DNA of 22,851 bases from Dehalococcoidales bacterium. Lineage in GTDB: Bacteria; Chloroflexota; Dehalococcoidia; Dehalococcoidales; RBG-16-60-22. The notes beneath the pieces were generated by a model. It saw nothing but the letters and a program-made list of their open reading frames with translations. It was not told the origin of the DNA and did not search any database. A program made the translations under genes and the position numbers. Position 1 is the first letter of the stretch. Every line of letters starts with the position of its first letter. Positions 8,164 through 14,555 of this stretch are shown in pieces. The DNA lies in contig JADHXF010000024.1 of NCBI GenBank assembly GCA_016783105.1, positions 1 to 22,851 of the forward strand. The letters are read 5' to 3'.

Positions 8164-9576
8164 TCAAGCGAGCGTCACGGTCTCCTGGTAGGCCGGGACC
8201 TGCGTTTGCCACCCTGTCTGCTTACTGAGAAATTCGGCAAAGCTGGTGGCGGCCGTTTCCTCACCGTGGGTGACGAAGACGCAACGAGGCGGCTTACGCA
8301 TGTCAGATAGCCAGGCCAGCAGCCCTTCTCGGTCAGCATGAGCGGAGAAGCCGTCTATCTTAACCACACGGGCCCGTACCGGATAGGTCTGCCCTAGCAG
8401 TCGGACTTCTCTTGCCCCATCCAGAAGGTGTCTGCCTGGCGTTCTCTGCGCCTGATACCCTATGAACAGCACGGTGCTCTCTGGCCGGGTGATGTTATTC
8501 GCCAGATGGTGCTTTATACGGCCACCCGTCACCATGCCACTACCAGCTATGATTATGGCGCTCCCTTTCGTATATTTGATTGCCTTGGAATCCTCTGTAG
8601 TCTGCACAATCTTCAGGTTGTCAAACCTGAAAGGCGAATTCCCCTGGCGCAGACGCTGCATCATCTCCCGGTCAAAGAGTTCAGCGTGATGTTTAAAGAC
8701 CTCGGTGATGCGTATCGCCATCGGGCTGTCCAGAAAGACGGTTATCGGCGGGATCTCTTTGCGCAGGAAGAGTTCGTTCAAATGGTAGAGCATTTCCTGG
8801 CTGCGTTCCAGGGCGAAGCTGGGCACAACGACGTTGCCGCCCGCCTTTACCGTCTCGTTAATACAGTCGCGTAGTTGTGCTTGAATATCGGTGTTCTCAT
8901 GTTCCTCATGGGTACGGTTACCGTAGGTCGACTCAATGACGACGTAATCCGCTTCATAAAATATGGCCGGGTCATTTATAATCGGGCGGTCTGGTTCGCC
9001 AACATCACCGGAGAAGATGATACGGCGCTTCTCACCGTCCAGATTTATATTAATGCCAATACTCGCCGAGCCAAGTACGTGCCCAGCCTCATAGTAACAC
9101 CCTTCGACGACGTCTTTCACCCGAATACAACTACCATATTCCACAGCCGCAAAATGAGGCACCACCGCCTCAGCATCCCTGACCGTGTAAAGCGGCAACT
9201 CCGGATACGGCCCACGACGCCCTTCACGGCTATGACGCTTTGCCTTATAGATAGCATCTTCTTCCTGCAGGTGGGCCGAATCAAGCAGTATGATTTGAGC
9301 TATCTCGGCCGTTGCCTGGGTACAGAATATCTTACCCTTATAGCCATCCCTTACCAGTTTGGGCAACAGGCCGCAGTGGTCAAGATGGGCATGGGTTAAA
9401 AAGACGGCATCGAGGGTTTCAGGTCGGAATGGGAATGGTTGCCAGTTCCTGTCCTGATATCCGCGTTCCTGATACAACCCGCAGTCAACCAGTACACGGA
9501 CATCAGCAGTCTCCAGTAGATAGCAGGAGCCGGTAACGTTACGCGACGCTCCGAAAAATGTGAGTTTAGCCCGCAT
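8164..9576 (-). CDS. Beta-CASP metallo-beta-lactamase RNA-processing exonuclease
   Basis: This 470-residue protein belongs to the beta-CASP group of metallo-beta-lactamase nucleases (CPSF73/YSH1-like bacterial enzymes), which cut or trim RNA with two zinc ions. The N-terminal H62-x-H64-x-D66-H67 motif (THAHLDH), the later His in AGHVLGSASI and the Asp in FSGDVG form the metal site. A beta-CASP insert follows with STYGNR, GSGMVTGGR and KHHL. A C-terminal RMMBL segment has FSAHAD and the terminal VTHGEE His. No membrane segment is seen. The ATG at 9576 has only a weak Shine-Dalgarno. The DUF212 gene lies 137 bases upstream on the same strand and the two may share a transcript. Confidence 0.9.
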   Translation of the reverse strand: MRAKLTFFGASRNVTGSCYLLETADVRVLVDCGLYQERGYQDRNWQPFPFRPETLDAVFLTHAHLDHCGLLPKLVRDGYKGKIFCTQATAEIAQIILLDSAHLQEEDAIYKAKRHSREGRRGPYPELPLYTVRDAEAVVPHFAAVEYGSCIRVKDVVEGCYYEAGHVLGSASIGININLDGEKRRIIFSGDVGEPDRPIINDPAIFYEADYVVIESTYGNRTHEEHENTDIQAQLRDCINETVKAGGNVVVPSFALERSQEMLYHLNELFLRKEIPPITVFLDSPMAIRITEVFKHHAELFDREMMQRLRQGNSPFRFDNLKIVQTTEDSKAIKYTKGSAIIIAGSGMVTGGRIKHHLANNITRPESTVLFIGYQAQRTPGRHLLDGAREVRLLGQTYPVRARVVKIDGFSAHADREGLLAWLSDMRKPPRCVFVTHGEETAATSFAEFLSKQTGWQTQVPAYQETVTLA

Positions 9577-9713
9577 AGCTCATTAAACCCCTTACCTCAC
9601 GACGCATCTGAAGTACGCTCTTTCCAATCAGTGTTAACCCTGCTCAATATAACCTGCCTGCATACGTTTGTTCCTTTACTAATCGCTGAGGTGACAGTAA
9701 CCGCTGGCCAGTT

Positions 9714-10154
9714 TTACATTGCCACAAAGGTGAACCAGAGCCACGCCACGACGATTCCCATGGCGGAGCCCACTATCACCTGGAACGGTGTATGGCCGAT
9801 GAACACCCGCAGGTCGTGTTCCAGTTCCGCAATGGGACGCCGGTCTCTGAGCTCAACGATAATGCGATTGAGGACAGCGGATTGCCTGCCGACGGACTGC
9901 CGCACGCCGGCAGCATCGTACATCACGATTATGGCGAGTATGACGGAGATACCAAACGCGACCGAGCCAACGCCCTCAAGTATGGCAACCGACGTGGCCA
10001 GCGCGCTTACCGTGGCGGAGTGGGCGCTGGGCATACCACCGCTTGAGATAAAGTAACGCAGGTCAATCTGCCTTTTACTTATTAAACCGATGAGCACCTT
10101 TATGAACTGCGCCAGTGTCCAGGCACAGACAGAAACGATGATAACGTTATTCAT
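9714..10154 (-). CDS. Divergent PAP2 family (DUF212) integral membrane protein
   Basis: This 146-residue protein matches the divergent PAP2 family (PF02681, e.g. Bacillus YuiD), related to acid phosphatase/vanadium haloperoxidase folds. The diagnostic SGGMPSAHSA motif lies at about residues 38-47, and MYDAAGVRQSVGRQ, the family's second signature, near 79-92. Four hydrophobic stretches are visible, including the N-terminal one and the C-terminal VIVGSAMGIVVAWLWF. The phosphatase substrate in this family is not established. The ATG at 10154 is preceded by GAGGTAAG about nine bases away, and a promoter lies at 10230-10258. Confidence 0.88.
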   Translation of the reverse strand: MNNVIIVSVCAWTLAQFIKVLIGLISKRQIDLRYFISSGGMPSAHSATVSALATSVAILEGVGSVAFGISVILAIIVMYDAAGVRQSVGRQSAVLNRIIVELRDRRPIAELEHDLRVFIGHTPFQVIVGSAMGIVVAWLWFTFVAM

Positions 10155-10229
10155 ACGTATTGCTTACCTCATAGCAGGACAGTTAATTGGGCCGATACCT
10201 GACGTACCGAAATAATCCCCACCTATGTT

Positions 10230-10258
10230 ATGGTAGACGTGTCACCGTCATGTGTCAA
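10230..10258 (-). promoter_or_regulatory. Promoter for the DUF212 gene
   Basis: On the minus strand, TTGACA (complement of 10253-10258), 17 bases, then TACCAT (complement of 10230-10235). It lies about 75 bases upstream of the DUF212 start. The -35 is perfect and the -10 matches four of six. The remaining bases up to 10402 show nothing else. Confidence 0.45.
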
Positions 10259-10402
10259 TAGAAGACGCCAGAACGCCGGGATGCCGGTAATTGCACACGA
10301 AGAAAAAACTGCCCTGTCCAATCCAGATTCAGACCGGAGACCTCAGGATTCGAAAACCTTAAATCTCAGAGATAATTTTATATTATTCCGCACGCTCGGA
10401 GG

Positions 10403-11023
10403 CTACGGCCTTTTTATCTCATGGATAATCCGTCTATGATATGCCAGGTTGAATATCTCATTGAAGATCAAGTGGCATTCCCCGGGTAACGGGGGAGGCG
10501 ACATCTTCAGGAAAACGGCTTGGTTTTCTGGGAAGACCAAGGTGGGAGTTCCAAAAACACCCAGCTTTTCTACGGCGAAGGTATGGTCTTCAGCCAGTTT
10601 GGTCAGTAGTTGACGGTTGCTGAGGTCATTTTGAAATTGTTTCATCTCCAAGCCAGTATTGTTTGCCACTTCAATAAGGGTGTTTGTATCGGCAATATCA
10701 CGTTGCTGTTCGTGTTTTGCTCTTAGTAGTGCCATGTGAAAAGAATGAAAGACTTTTTCACCCTGCTGTCGGGCAGCCTCCGCAGCCCAGAAAGCGTGCA
10801 AACTGCGAGATTGGTATTTTCCCGGCTGCTCCCAAATTTTCCATCGGGGCCCGTGCCGGCTCTTAATTTGTTCAAGGCTAAAGTACTTCCAATTGACGAT
10901 TAATTTATCTTGAATGTCTTCCTGTACCTTTTGCAGCCAAACTGCTGCATTGTAGACGTAAGGTCAAATATAGTCAAAGTACACATCCATGTTAATTACT
11001 GTCTTCATTTTTTTGTTTGTCAT
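10403..11023 (-). CDS. DsbA-family thioredoxin-fold protein, candidate selenoprotein (in-frame TGA at active-site Cys)
   Basis: Read through one TGA (10966-10964, codon 20), the frame gives 206 residues with a complete DsbA-type fold (PF01323, FrnE/DsbA-like). The first strand VYFDYI leads directly into the TGA and then PYVYNAAVWL, so the TGA stands exactly where DsbA proteins have the first Cys of their C-P-x-x motif. The helical insertion (HAFWAAEAARQQGE, FHMALLRAKHEQQRDIADT) and the cis-Pro loop FGTPTLVF near residues 158-165 follow. The position that would be the second Cys is Val, so a single reactive residue is expected. ATG 11023 has a GAGG eight bases upstream. A hairpin fitting a bacterial SECIS starts 14 bases after the TGA. 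The alternative is a nonsense mutation in a decaying gene. No selA/B/C/D is in the window. A shorter product from TTG 10801 would lack the active site. Confidence 0.65.
10932..10949 (-). promoter_or_regulatory. Candidate bacterial SECIS hairpin
   Basis: On the minus strand, TGCAGC and GCTGCA form a perfect six-pair stem around the loop AGTTTG. The loop starts 20 bases after the TGA at 10966-10964 and has G as its second base. Known bacterial SECIS elements have a short stem just downstream of UGA, a small loop with G in the first two positions, and a UGA-to-loop distance of roughly 16-37 bases; E. coli fdhF has a similar stem. CCTT right after the TGA could also pair with the AAGG that follows the stem. 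Confidence 0.5.
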
Positions 11024-11055
11024 TTTATTTTCCTCTTTCCCAAGTATTTAGTTTC

Positions 11056-11061
11056 ATTATA
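11056..11061 (-). promoter_or_regulatory. Possible -10 element of the DsbA-like gene
   Basis: TATAAT on the minus strand lies 33 bases before the ATG at 11023, leaving a leader of about 25 bases with the GAGG Shine-Dalgarno. No good -35 is seen at the right distance, so this is weak. Confidence 0.35.
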
Positions 11062-11128
11062 TCGTTCTTTTAATATTCTCTCATAATATCACTCTTTCAC
11101 GTGCACCATCTCACTTCTACTCAGACTA

Positions 11129-11156
11129 TTGACAACCTGCTGAATAGAGCTATAAT
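11129..11156 (+). promoter_or_regulatory. Consensus sigma-A promoter for the cupin gene
   Basis: TTGACA at 11129-11134 and TATAAT at 11151-11156 are both perfect, with 16 bases between. Transcription would start near 11163, about 34 bases before the cupin ATG. Confidence 0.7.
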
Positions 11157-11196
11157 TCAATTCATTCAAACTGTATAATTTGCCTGGAGGGTAGTG

Positions 11197-11523
11197 ATGT
11201 TCTATAATTTTGGCCATCCAGGTTTCAAGGTGAGTGAGCCAGCACCAGGGTTCCTGGTTCGTGCTATTTCGGGAAAGAGTATCATGCTTTGTAACGTTGC
11301 TTTGCAGCCTTACTCAGAATCGCCGTTACATAGCCACGCATCTGAGGAGATGGGGATAATAATCGAGGGAGAATTTGATATGAAAATCGGCGATGAAAGC
11401 CAGTTATTAAAGCAAGGCGATATATATTGTGTCCCTCCAGACATTATTCACGGAGGTGTTACTCGCAAACATCGAACGGTGATGATTAGTGTATTCAGTC
11501 CACCGAGAAAAGACTATGAATAA
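11197..11523 (+). CDS. Small cupin-domain protein
   Basis: A single-domain cupin of 108 residues (PF07883 type). The first metal-binding motif is HSHASEEMGIIIEGEFD (His, His, Glu) near residues 47-63, and the second is GDIYCVPPDIIHGG near 77-90 with its His; the four ligands look intact. Such small cupins bind a metal and act as isomerases, dioxygenases, lyases or sugar/ligand sensors; nothing here picks one. A GTG at 11194 is in frame, but GGAGG at 11186-11190 sits six bases before ATG 11197, which is preferred. It is transcribed from a consensus promoter, divergently from the DsbA-like gene, and a 34-residue membrane peptide follows 25 bases downstream. Confidence 0.85.
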   Translation: MFYNFGHPGFKVSEPAPGFLVRAISGKSIMLCNVALQPYSESPLHSHASEEMGIIIEGEFDMKIGDESQLLKQGDIYCVPPDIIHGGVTRKHRTVMISVFSPPRKDYE

Positions 11524-11548
11524 ATGCCGGAAGTAAGCGAGGTGGAAA

Positions 11549-11653
11549 ATGTTTTGGGCTAGGTTTGCGGCAACAGCTGTACTGGTCATGATGGGAATAC
11601 CGATACTTATCATGTGGATAAAATTCTTCAGAAAGAGAAAAAAGGACAAATAA
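11549..11653 (+). CDS. Small single-pass membrane protein, 34 residues
   Basis: ATG at 11549 to TAA at 11651-11653 encodes a protein with a hydrophobic helix (AATAVLVMMGIPILIMWI) followed by a strongly basic tail (KFFRKRKKDK). This is a clear N-out/C-in single-span arrangement by the positive-inside rule. GAGGTGG at 11539-11545 is a good Shine-Dalgarno with proper spacing. It begins 25 bases after the cupin stop with no terminator between, so it is probably the second gene of the cupin transcript. I recognise no family. Such short basic-tailed peptides can be regulators of membrane enzymes or type I-like toxins, but neither role is shown here. Confidence 0.55.
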   Translation: MFWARFAATAVLVMMGIPILIMWIKFFRKRKKDK

Positions 11654-11802
11654 CAATAATAAAGATAATCAAACTGCGACCACATATCACACGCTAAATT
11701 CAAAGATTGAAATTATTACATAATTTCTCTGACAACTCTAACATAAATCAATCCTGACCTCCCCCGCCTATCAACCTTCCCTCCCCTAAAATCGCGCTTT
11801 AA

Positions 11803-11907
11803 TTGATAACATTTAAAGACTTCCCCCGTACAGTCCTCGCTAAGCGCAGGACGAAAGTACCAGTCAAAAAATTACTAAAGGTGGATGAATATCTGGCTGA
11901 AGCTTGA
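11803..11907 (+). CDS. Doubtful small ORF of 34 residues before the first HNH gene
   Basis: TTG at 11803 to TGA at 11905-11907 encodes a basic, helix-like peptide (FPRTVLAKRRTKVPVKKLL, then KVDEYLAEA) ending 29 bases before the HNH-type gene. The sequence looks protein-like, but the start is TTG without a Shine-Dalgarno. It could be a remnant, a leader peptide or chance. The rest of 11654-11936 holds nothing I can name. Confidence 0.2.
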   Translation: MITFKDFPRTVLAKRRTKVPVKKLLKVDEYLAEA

Positions 11908-11936
11908 TATGATTCACAGCAGGAGTTACAAAACAA

Positions 11937-12344
11937 ATGACCACATCTGCGTATGTTGAAACCATATCTTCTAAAACAAGGCCTGGCATTGACCATATTC
12001 CCATACCACCAGCACTACAAGAACTGGCTAAAATTGCTGACCGTATCGGGGAAAAGACGGTAAGAAATACAACCTGTGAGTTATGCGGATGTGAGAGCCA
12101 GCTTGGTTTCCTGATATTACATCATATTGTTCCGGAACATGTCGCCAGGTGGGAGGGGATAGAAGATTCGCGCGTTACAGGATTATGCATCAGTTGCCAT
12201 AGCGCGGTACATGATTGGTATGGTAAAAAAGTGTCGCGCATGCCTTATGACACTAAGACCAGGCAGTTTTTACCCAAGCTACCGGCGGAAATTGTAAGTG
12301 AATATCAAACTGCCTATGAGGACTTTGCCAGGCAAAACAAATGA
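11937..12344 (+). CDS. Small HNH-endonuclease-like zinc protein (copy 1)
   Basis: This 135-residue protein has an HNH-like core: C47-x2-C50, H62-H63 in LHHIVPEH, then C84-x2-C87-H88 and H92 in CHSAVHDWY. In HNH nucleases two Cys pairs bind a structural zinc while the tandem His and the later His form the metal/catalytic site, so this copy looks potentially active. Beyond it is a helical tail (WYGKKVSRMPYDTKTRQF…EIVSEYQTAYEDF) that is shared with the copy at 14556-14846. The 40-residue N-terminal extension has a PIPPALQELAKIADRIGEK segment. AGGAG at 11921-11925 lies 11 bases before the ATG. The gene is convergent with the coiled-coil gene. Cysteine-rich non-nuclease zinc proteins remain an alternative. 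Confidence 0.7.
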   Translation: MTTSAYVETISSKTRPGIDHIPIPPALQELAKIADRIGEKTVRNTTCELCGCESQLGFLILHHIVPEHVARWEGIEDSRVTGLCISCHSAVHDWYGKKVSRMPYDTKTRQFLPKLPAEIVSEYQTAYEDFARQNK

Positions 12345-12376
12345 TGGTTGCACCACCCTCGAATGCATTAAGTTGA

Positions 12377-12398
12377 AAATCACCTGGAATTGTGATTT
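12377..12398. terminator. Weak hairpin between convergent genes
   Basis: AAATCAC at 12377-12383 and GTGATTT at 12392-12398 form a seven-pair stem in the 52-base gap between the HNH-type gene and the coiled-coil gene. It is AT-rich and lacks a U-tract, so a terminator role is uncertain. Confidence 0.3.
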
Positions 12399-12699
12399 AA
12401 CCCGAAATTTCAAACCTGGCCTTGAGTTCCAGGTATTTCTTATGAATAATCTCTGCCTTCGTAATATCGTGTTTCAGTATTAACTGCTGCCCAATGGAAA
12501 AGCCTTCATTAAATCCTGCTTTGTAAGCCACGGAATAGTATTTTAACTTGTTAAATATCTCATCCCTTTCCATTTGTTCGTTGGCCGAGTCCATCTCGTT
12601 TTCCAGCTCTATTCCGGCATCAAGCTGCTCCAGTATTAATTTTGCATTAAGCTGCTCCAATTCCAGAGTAAGCTCTGAGTCATTATCATTACTGGTCAT
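12397..12699 (-). CDS. Hypothetical acidic coiled-coil protein, 100 residues
   Basis: The first 45 residues are acidic and heptad-like (ELTLELEQLNAKLILEQLD, GIELENEMDSANEQMERDE), suggesting a coiled coil. The second half has a mixed segment YSVAYKAGFNEGFSIGQQLIL and ends in a charged helix (AEIIHKKYLELKARFE). There is no signal peptide or membrane segment. AAAGGAGT lies seven bases before the ATG at 12699, a strong Shine-Dalgarno supporting a real gene. I recognise no family. It is convergent with the first HNH gene and lies on the same strand as the 53-residue membrane protein upstream; the terminator at 12923-12951 separates the two. Confidence 0.65.
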   Translation of the reverse strand: MTSNDNDSELTLELEQLNAKLILEQLDAGIELENEMDSANEQMERDEIFNKLKYYSVAYKAGFNEGFSIGQQLILKHDITKAEIIHKKYLELKARFEISG

Positions 12700-12743
12700 T
12701 TTATTACTCCTTTATTTAATTTCCCCTGACCATCATTTAACCC

Positions 12744-12872
12744 ATTTTATAAGTCTACGGTTGCGAAAAGGTTAAAATCGGGCTGGAAAGATTAAAACAC
12801 GATTACAAATTGATTACAAAAGCTTAATAGTAGAATTTAATCCGTTAAGGCTGAAAGCTATTTTATAAGTCT
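12744..12872. repeat. Direct repeat pair of 13 bases
   Basis: ATTTTATAAGTCT occurs at 12744-12756 and again at 12860-12872 in the 290-base gene-free stretch upstream of the coiled-coil gene. The first copy lies about 45 bases before that gene's start and contains a TATAAA-like -10 on the minus strand. A duplicated promoter element or regulator site is possible; in AT-rich DNA it could be chance. Confidence 0.35.
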
Positions 12873-12922
12873 CGCAGAGCCGAACATAGCTACTTTAAGT
12901 TGCATTAATGCTCCAAAAAACA

Positions 12923-12951
12923 GTTAAGCCTCGATCATTTTCGAGGCTAAC
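12923..12951 (-). terminator. Intrinsic terminator for the 53-residue membrane protein gene
   Basis: On the minus strand GTTAGCCTCGA and TCGAGGC-TTAAC pair over 11 bases with one bulged base around the loop AAATGA, followed closely by TGTTTTTT. It lies about 40 bases past the stop codon at 12990, which suits a Rho-independent terminator. Confidence 0.7.
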
Positions 12952-12989
12952 CATTTTGGGTTCACGTACTTGTGAATCTTTGGCCAAGT

Positions 12990-13151
12990 TTAACCTAAGA
13001 ATCCGAGCAGCACATCAAAACCAGTTGAATCCATAAGTAGCGCAATAACACCACTAATCAGAGAGAGTACAATACTCACCGCAAAAAATCTCTCAATCAG
13101 ACTGGCGCTTTGCCATCTCCCTTTTACCACGTGTTCCGGGCTAATTTCCAT
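12990..13151 (-). CDS. Small membrane protein, 53 residues
   Basis: ATG at 13151 to TAA at 12992-12990 encodes a protein with a short amphipathic N-terminus (MEISPEHVVKGRWQSASLIE), one hydrophobic helix (FFAVSIVLSLISGVIALLM) and a second weakly hydrophobic end (GFDVLLGFLG). The Shine-Dalgarno GGGAGGTGAT is nearly a full match to the 16S anti-Shine-Dalgarno and is the strongest in the window. A hairpin with a U-tract follows downstream. These three signals together make a real gene likely despite its size. I recognise no family, and its role is unknown. Confidence 0.65.
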   Translation of the reverse strand: MEISPEHVVKGRWQSASLIERFFAVSIVLSLISGVIALLMDSTGFDVLLGFLG

Positions 13152-13437
13152 ATATCACCTCCCTTCATAAAGCATAAGCTTTTAATATTCTGGGCGCGAA
13201 GTCACTATCAGCAGGTTCGTAACAACGGAGCGAACAGATAAAATGCGGATAATGAAGCTTCTGAAAATTGAGGTTTGTAAATAAGCAATCAGACGTGGCC
13301 TGTCCCCAGCAACCCCAACCGCTCACCCTATTGTTAATATTAGCATACTGGATAGTAATATTCAACAATTAATTTTTATGTTAAATAACTGCATTCCGCA
13401 CACGCACGGGGTCATCTCCGGTATGCTTTCACAGGTT
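13152..13437. other. Gene-free stretch
   Basis: Upstream of the 53-residue gene this AT-rich stretch has frames without Shine-Dalgarno or protein-like composition. Apart from the ribosome binding site at 13157-13162 and the promoter just beyond its right end, I see no convincing element. Confidence 0.4.
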
Positions 13438-13467
13438 TTGAAAAAGGACGTGCTAATTAGTTATAAT
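13438..13467 (+). promoter_or_regulatory. Promoter for the 127-residue protein gene
   Basis: TTGAAA at 13438-13443, 18 bases, then a perfect TATAAT at 13462-13467. The transcript would start near 13474, about 24 bases before the ATG. Confidence 0.55.
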
Positions 13468-13497
13468 GGCTCTTACTGATTAAGAAAGTGAGAAGCT

Positions 13498-13881
13498 ATG
13501 TCACGAATTTTTGAGCTCTATTTAAGAGTTAGAGAGGCTGACGAAGCTGACTTTGAGCAGCCGATTGTTAGAATCCACGAAGACGGTAAACCACAAGACA
13601 TCAGATGGAACGATAGCGTAAACCTTTCCCTGGATAGAAAGAACTGGATAACCTGTAAATTAAAACCTGCCGGTGACATCGGCAGCGGCAAAATGTATAT
13701 TGGCATACATTTGAGGGGGCTTCTTAATAAAGATGCGAGTGTAATTCAAATAGCTAAAGTTGGCGTACCCTGCAATTTTTATATGAGAAAAGCATCTTAC
13801 TGGAAAGCGCTTTTATATGTTACCATTGGAATCACAGCCATCATCGCGATTACTTTTCTCGTTTCCCGGTTAGTAAGCTAG
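13498..13881 (+). CDS. Hypothetical C-terminally membrane-anchored protein, 127 residues
   Basis: Residues 1-100 look like a soluble beta-rich domain (FELYLRVREADEADFEQPIV, WITCKLKPAGDIGSGKMYIG), followed by one transmembrane helix near 104-123 (LLYVTIGITAIIAITFLVS) close to the end. This is a tail-anchor arrangement with the domain most likely on the cytoplasmic side, since no signal peptide is seen. The ATG at 13498 has a modest GTGAGAAG Shine-Dalgarno and its own promoter. I recognise no family. The next gene, a four-helix membrane protein, has a separate promoter, so the two are probably not one operon. Confidence 0.55.
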   Translation: MSRIFELYLRVREADEADFEQPIVRIHEDGKPQDIRWNDSVNLSLDRKNWITCKLKPAGDIGSGKMYIGIHLRGLLNKDASVIQIAKVGVPCNFYMRKASYWKALLYVTIGITAIIAITFLVSRLVS

Positions 13882-13964
13882 CCTTCCGTTTATTTTGTCT
13901 GACCTGAGCTACGAAATAGCCCAAATTCTGCATTCCCCCGCCCCATTTTAATTCTGGTTCTTTG

Positions 13965-13992
13965 TTGACAGCATGTCACGTATGGCTATAAT
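13965..13992 (+). promoter_or_regulatory. Consensus sigma-A promoter for the four-helix membrane protein gene
   Basis: TTGACA at 13965-13970 and TATAAT at 13987-13992, both perfect, are separated by 16 bases. The start point would fall near 13999, inside the palindrome cluster, giving a leader of about 73 bases. Confidence 0.7.
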
Positions 13993-14016
13993 GGGATATC
14001 CCATAGCCATTATGGG
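13982..14016. promoter_or_regulatory. Overlapping palindromes, probable operator
   Basis: A perfect 14-base palindrome, ATGGGATATCCCAT (13991-14004), overlaps the -10 and predicted start. It is flanked by ATGGCT (13982-13987) and AGCCAT (14005-14010), which are inverted to each other. A further inverted pair, CCCATA (14000-14005) and TATGGG (14011-14016), overlaps it. Such a position would let a bound dimer block the promoter. Confidence 0.55.
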
Positions 14017-14071
14017 AGTACCTCTAAATTCCAGTAAATAATCGGTTGTTCTCGCAGGAAGCAGAATAGAA

Positions 14072-14437
14072 ATGGAAACAACCTGGAAGCCTGTAGCCGC
14101 CGGCATCTTGAATATTACAGTCGGCCTACTCAATGTGATTGTGATGTTTGTACTGATTATGTTACTCGTTGCTTTTGGAGGTGGATTATTAGCTTTAAGC
14201 CGCATGGCTGATTTGATACCGATATGGATGTCCGGTATTGTGCAGGGTGTCATGATAATCATGGCGCTAATCATTGGCATTATGGGTGCGTTGCCTTTAA
14301 TAGGCGGTATTTATGCAGTGCAAAGGAAGAACTGGCGTCTGGCACTGACAGGCTCAATAGTGGCTATTTTAAGCGTACTGCCTCTGGGAATTACGTCTAC
14401 CGTATTAATTGCCTTAGCCAAGGATGAGTTTGAATAA
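14072..14437 (+). CDS. Four-helix integral membrane protein, DUF4064-like
   Basis: A 121-residue protein with four hydrophobic helices: about 7-40 (AAGILNITVGLLNVIVMFVL and following), 50-70 (IWMSGIVQGVMIIMALIIGI), 70-84 (MGALPLIGGIYAVQ) and 92-114 (ALTGSIVAILSVLPLGITST). The Gly-rich GGIYAVQRKNWRLALTGSI segment between helices, with its charged NWRLAL turn, recurs in small DUF4064/DUF308-like membrane proteins. Function is not known. The Shine-Dalgarno is weak (AGGA 12 bases before the ATG). Regulation looks tight, with a perfect promoter covered by palindromes. The second HNH gene follows under its own promoter. Confidence 0.65.
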   Translation: METTWKPVAAGILNITVGLLNVIVMFVLIMLLVAFGGGLLALSRMADLIPIWMSGIVQGVMIIMALIIGIMGALPLIGGIYAVQRKNWRLALTGSIVAILSVLPLGITSTVLIALAKDEFE

Positions 14438-14475
14438 AGAAAAAAATTTCCCTGGCAGTATACACCCCATGGCTG

Positions 14476-14503
14476 TTGACATACCCGGCTGCCGTGTTAT
14501 AAT
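14476..14503 (+). promoter_or_regulatory. Consensus sigma-A promoter for the second HNH-like gene
   Basis: TTGACA at 14476-14481 and TATAAT at 14498-14503, both perfect, with a 16-base spacer. It lies about 50 bases before the ATG at 14556. Confidence 0.7.
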
Positions 14504-14555
14504 TTCATCTACCTGCAACTAACAACCAGCGGATGGCAGTCTGAGCGAGGGGAAA

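Noticed and set aside
7974..8228. Plus-strand frame with GDGTRTHD
   Set aside because: This peptide is the usual false translation of a tRNA T-arm region read on the opposite strand; it marks the tRNA remnant at 8096-8128, not a gene.
8428..9399. Two long plus-strand frames (148 and 174 residues) opposite the beta-CASP gene
   Set aside because: They are antisense to well-conserved metallo-beta-lactamase motifs and show no family signature.
13165..13368. 67-residue minus-strand frame
   Set aside because: The start has no Shine-Dalgarno, the composition is rich in Cys, Trp and His, and there is no recognisable pattern.
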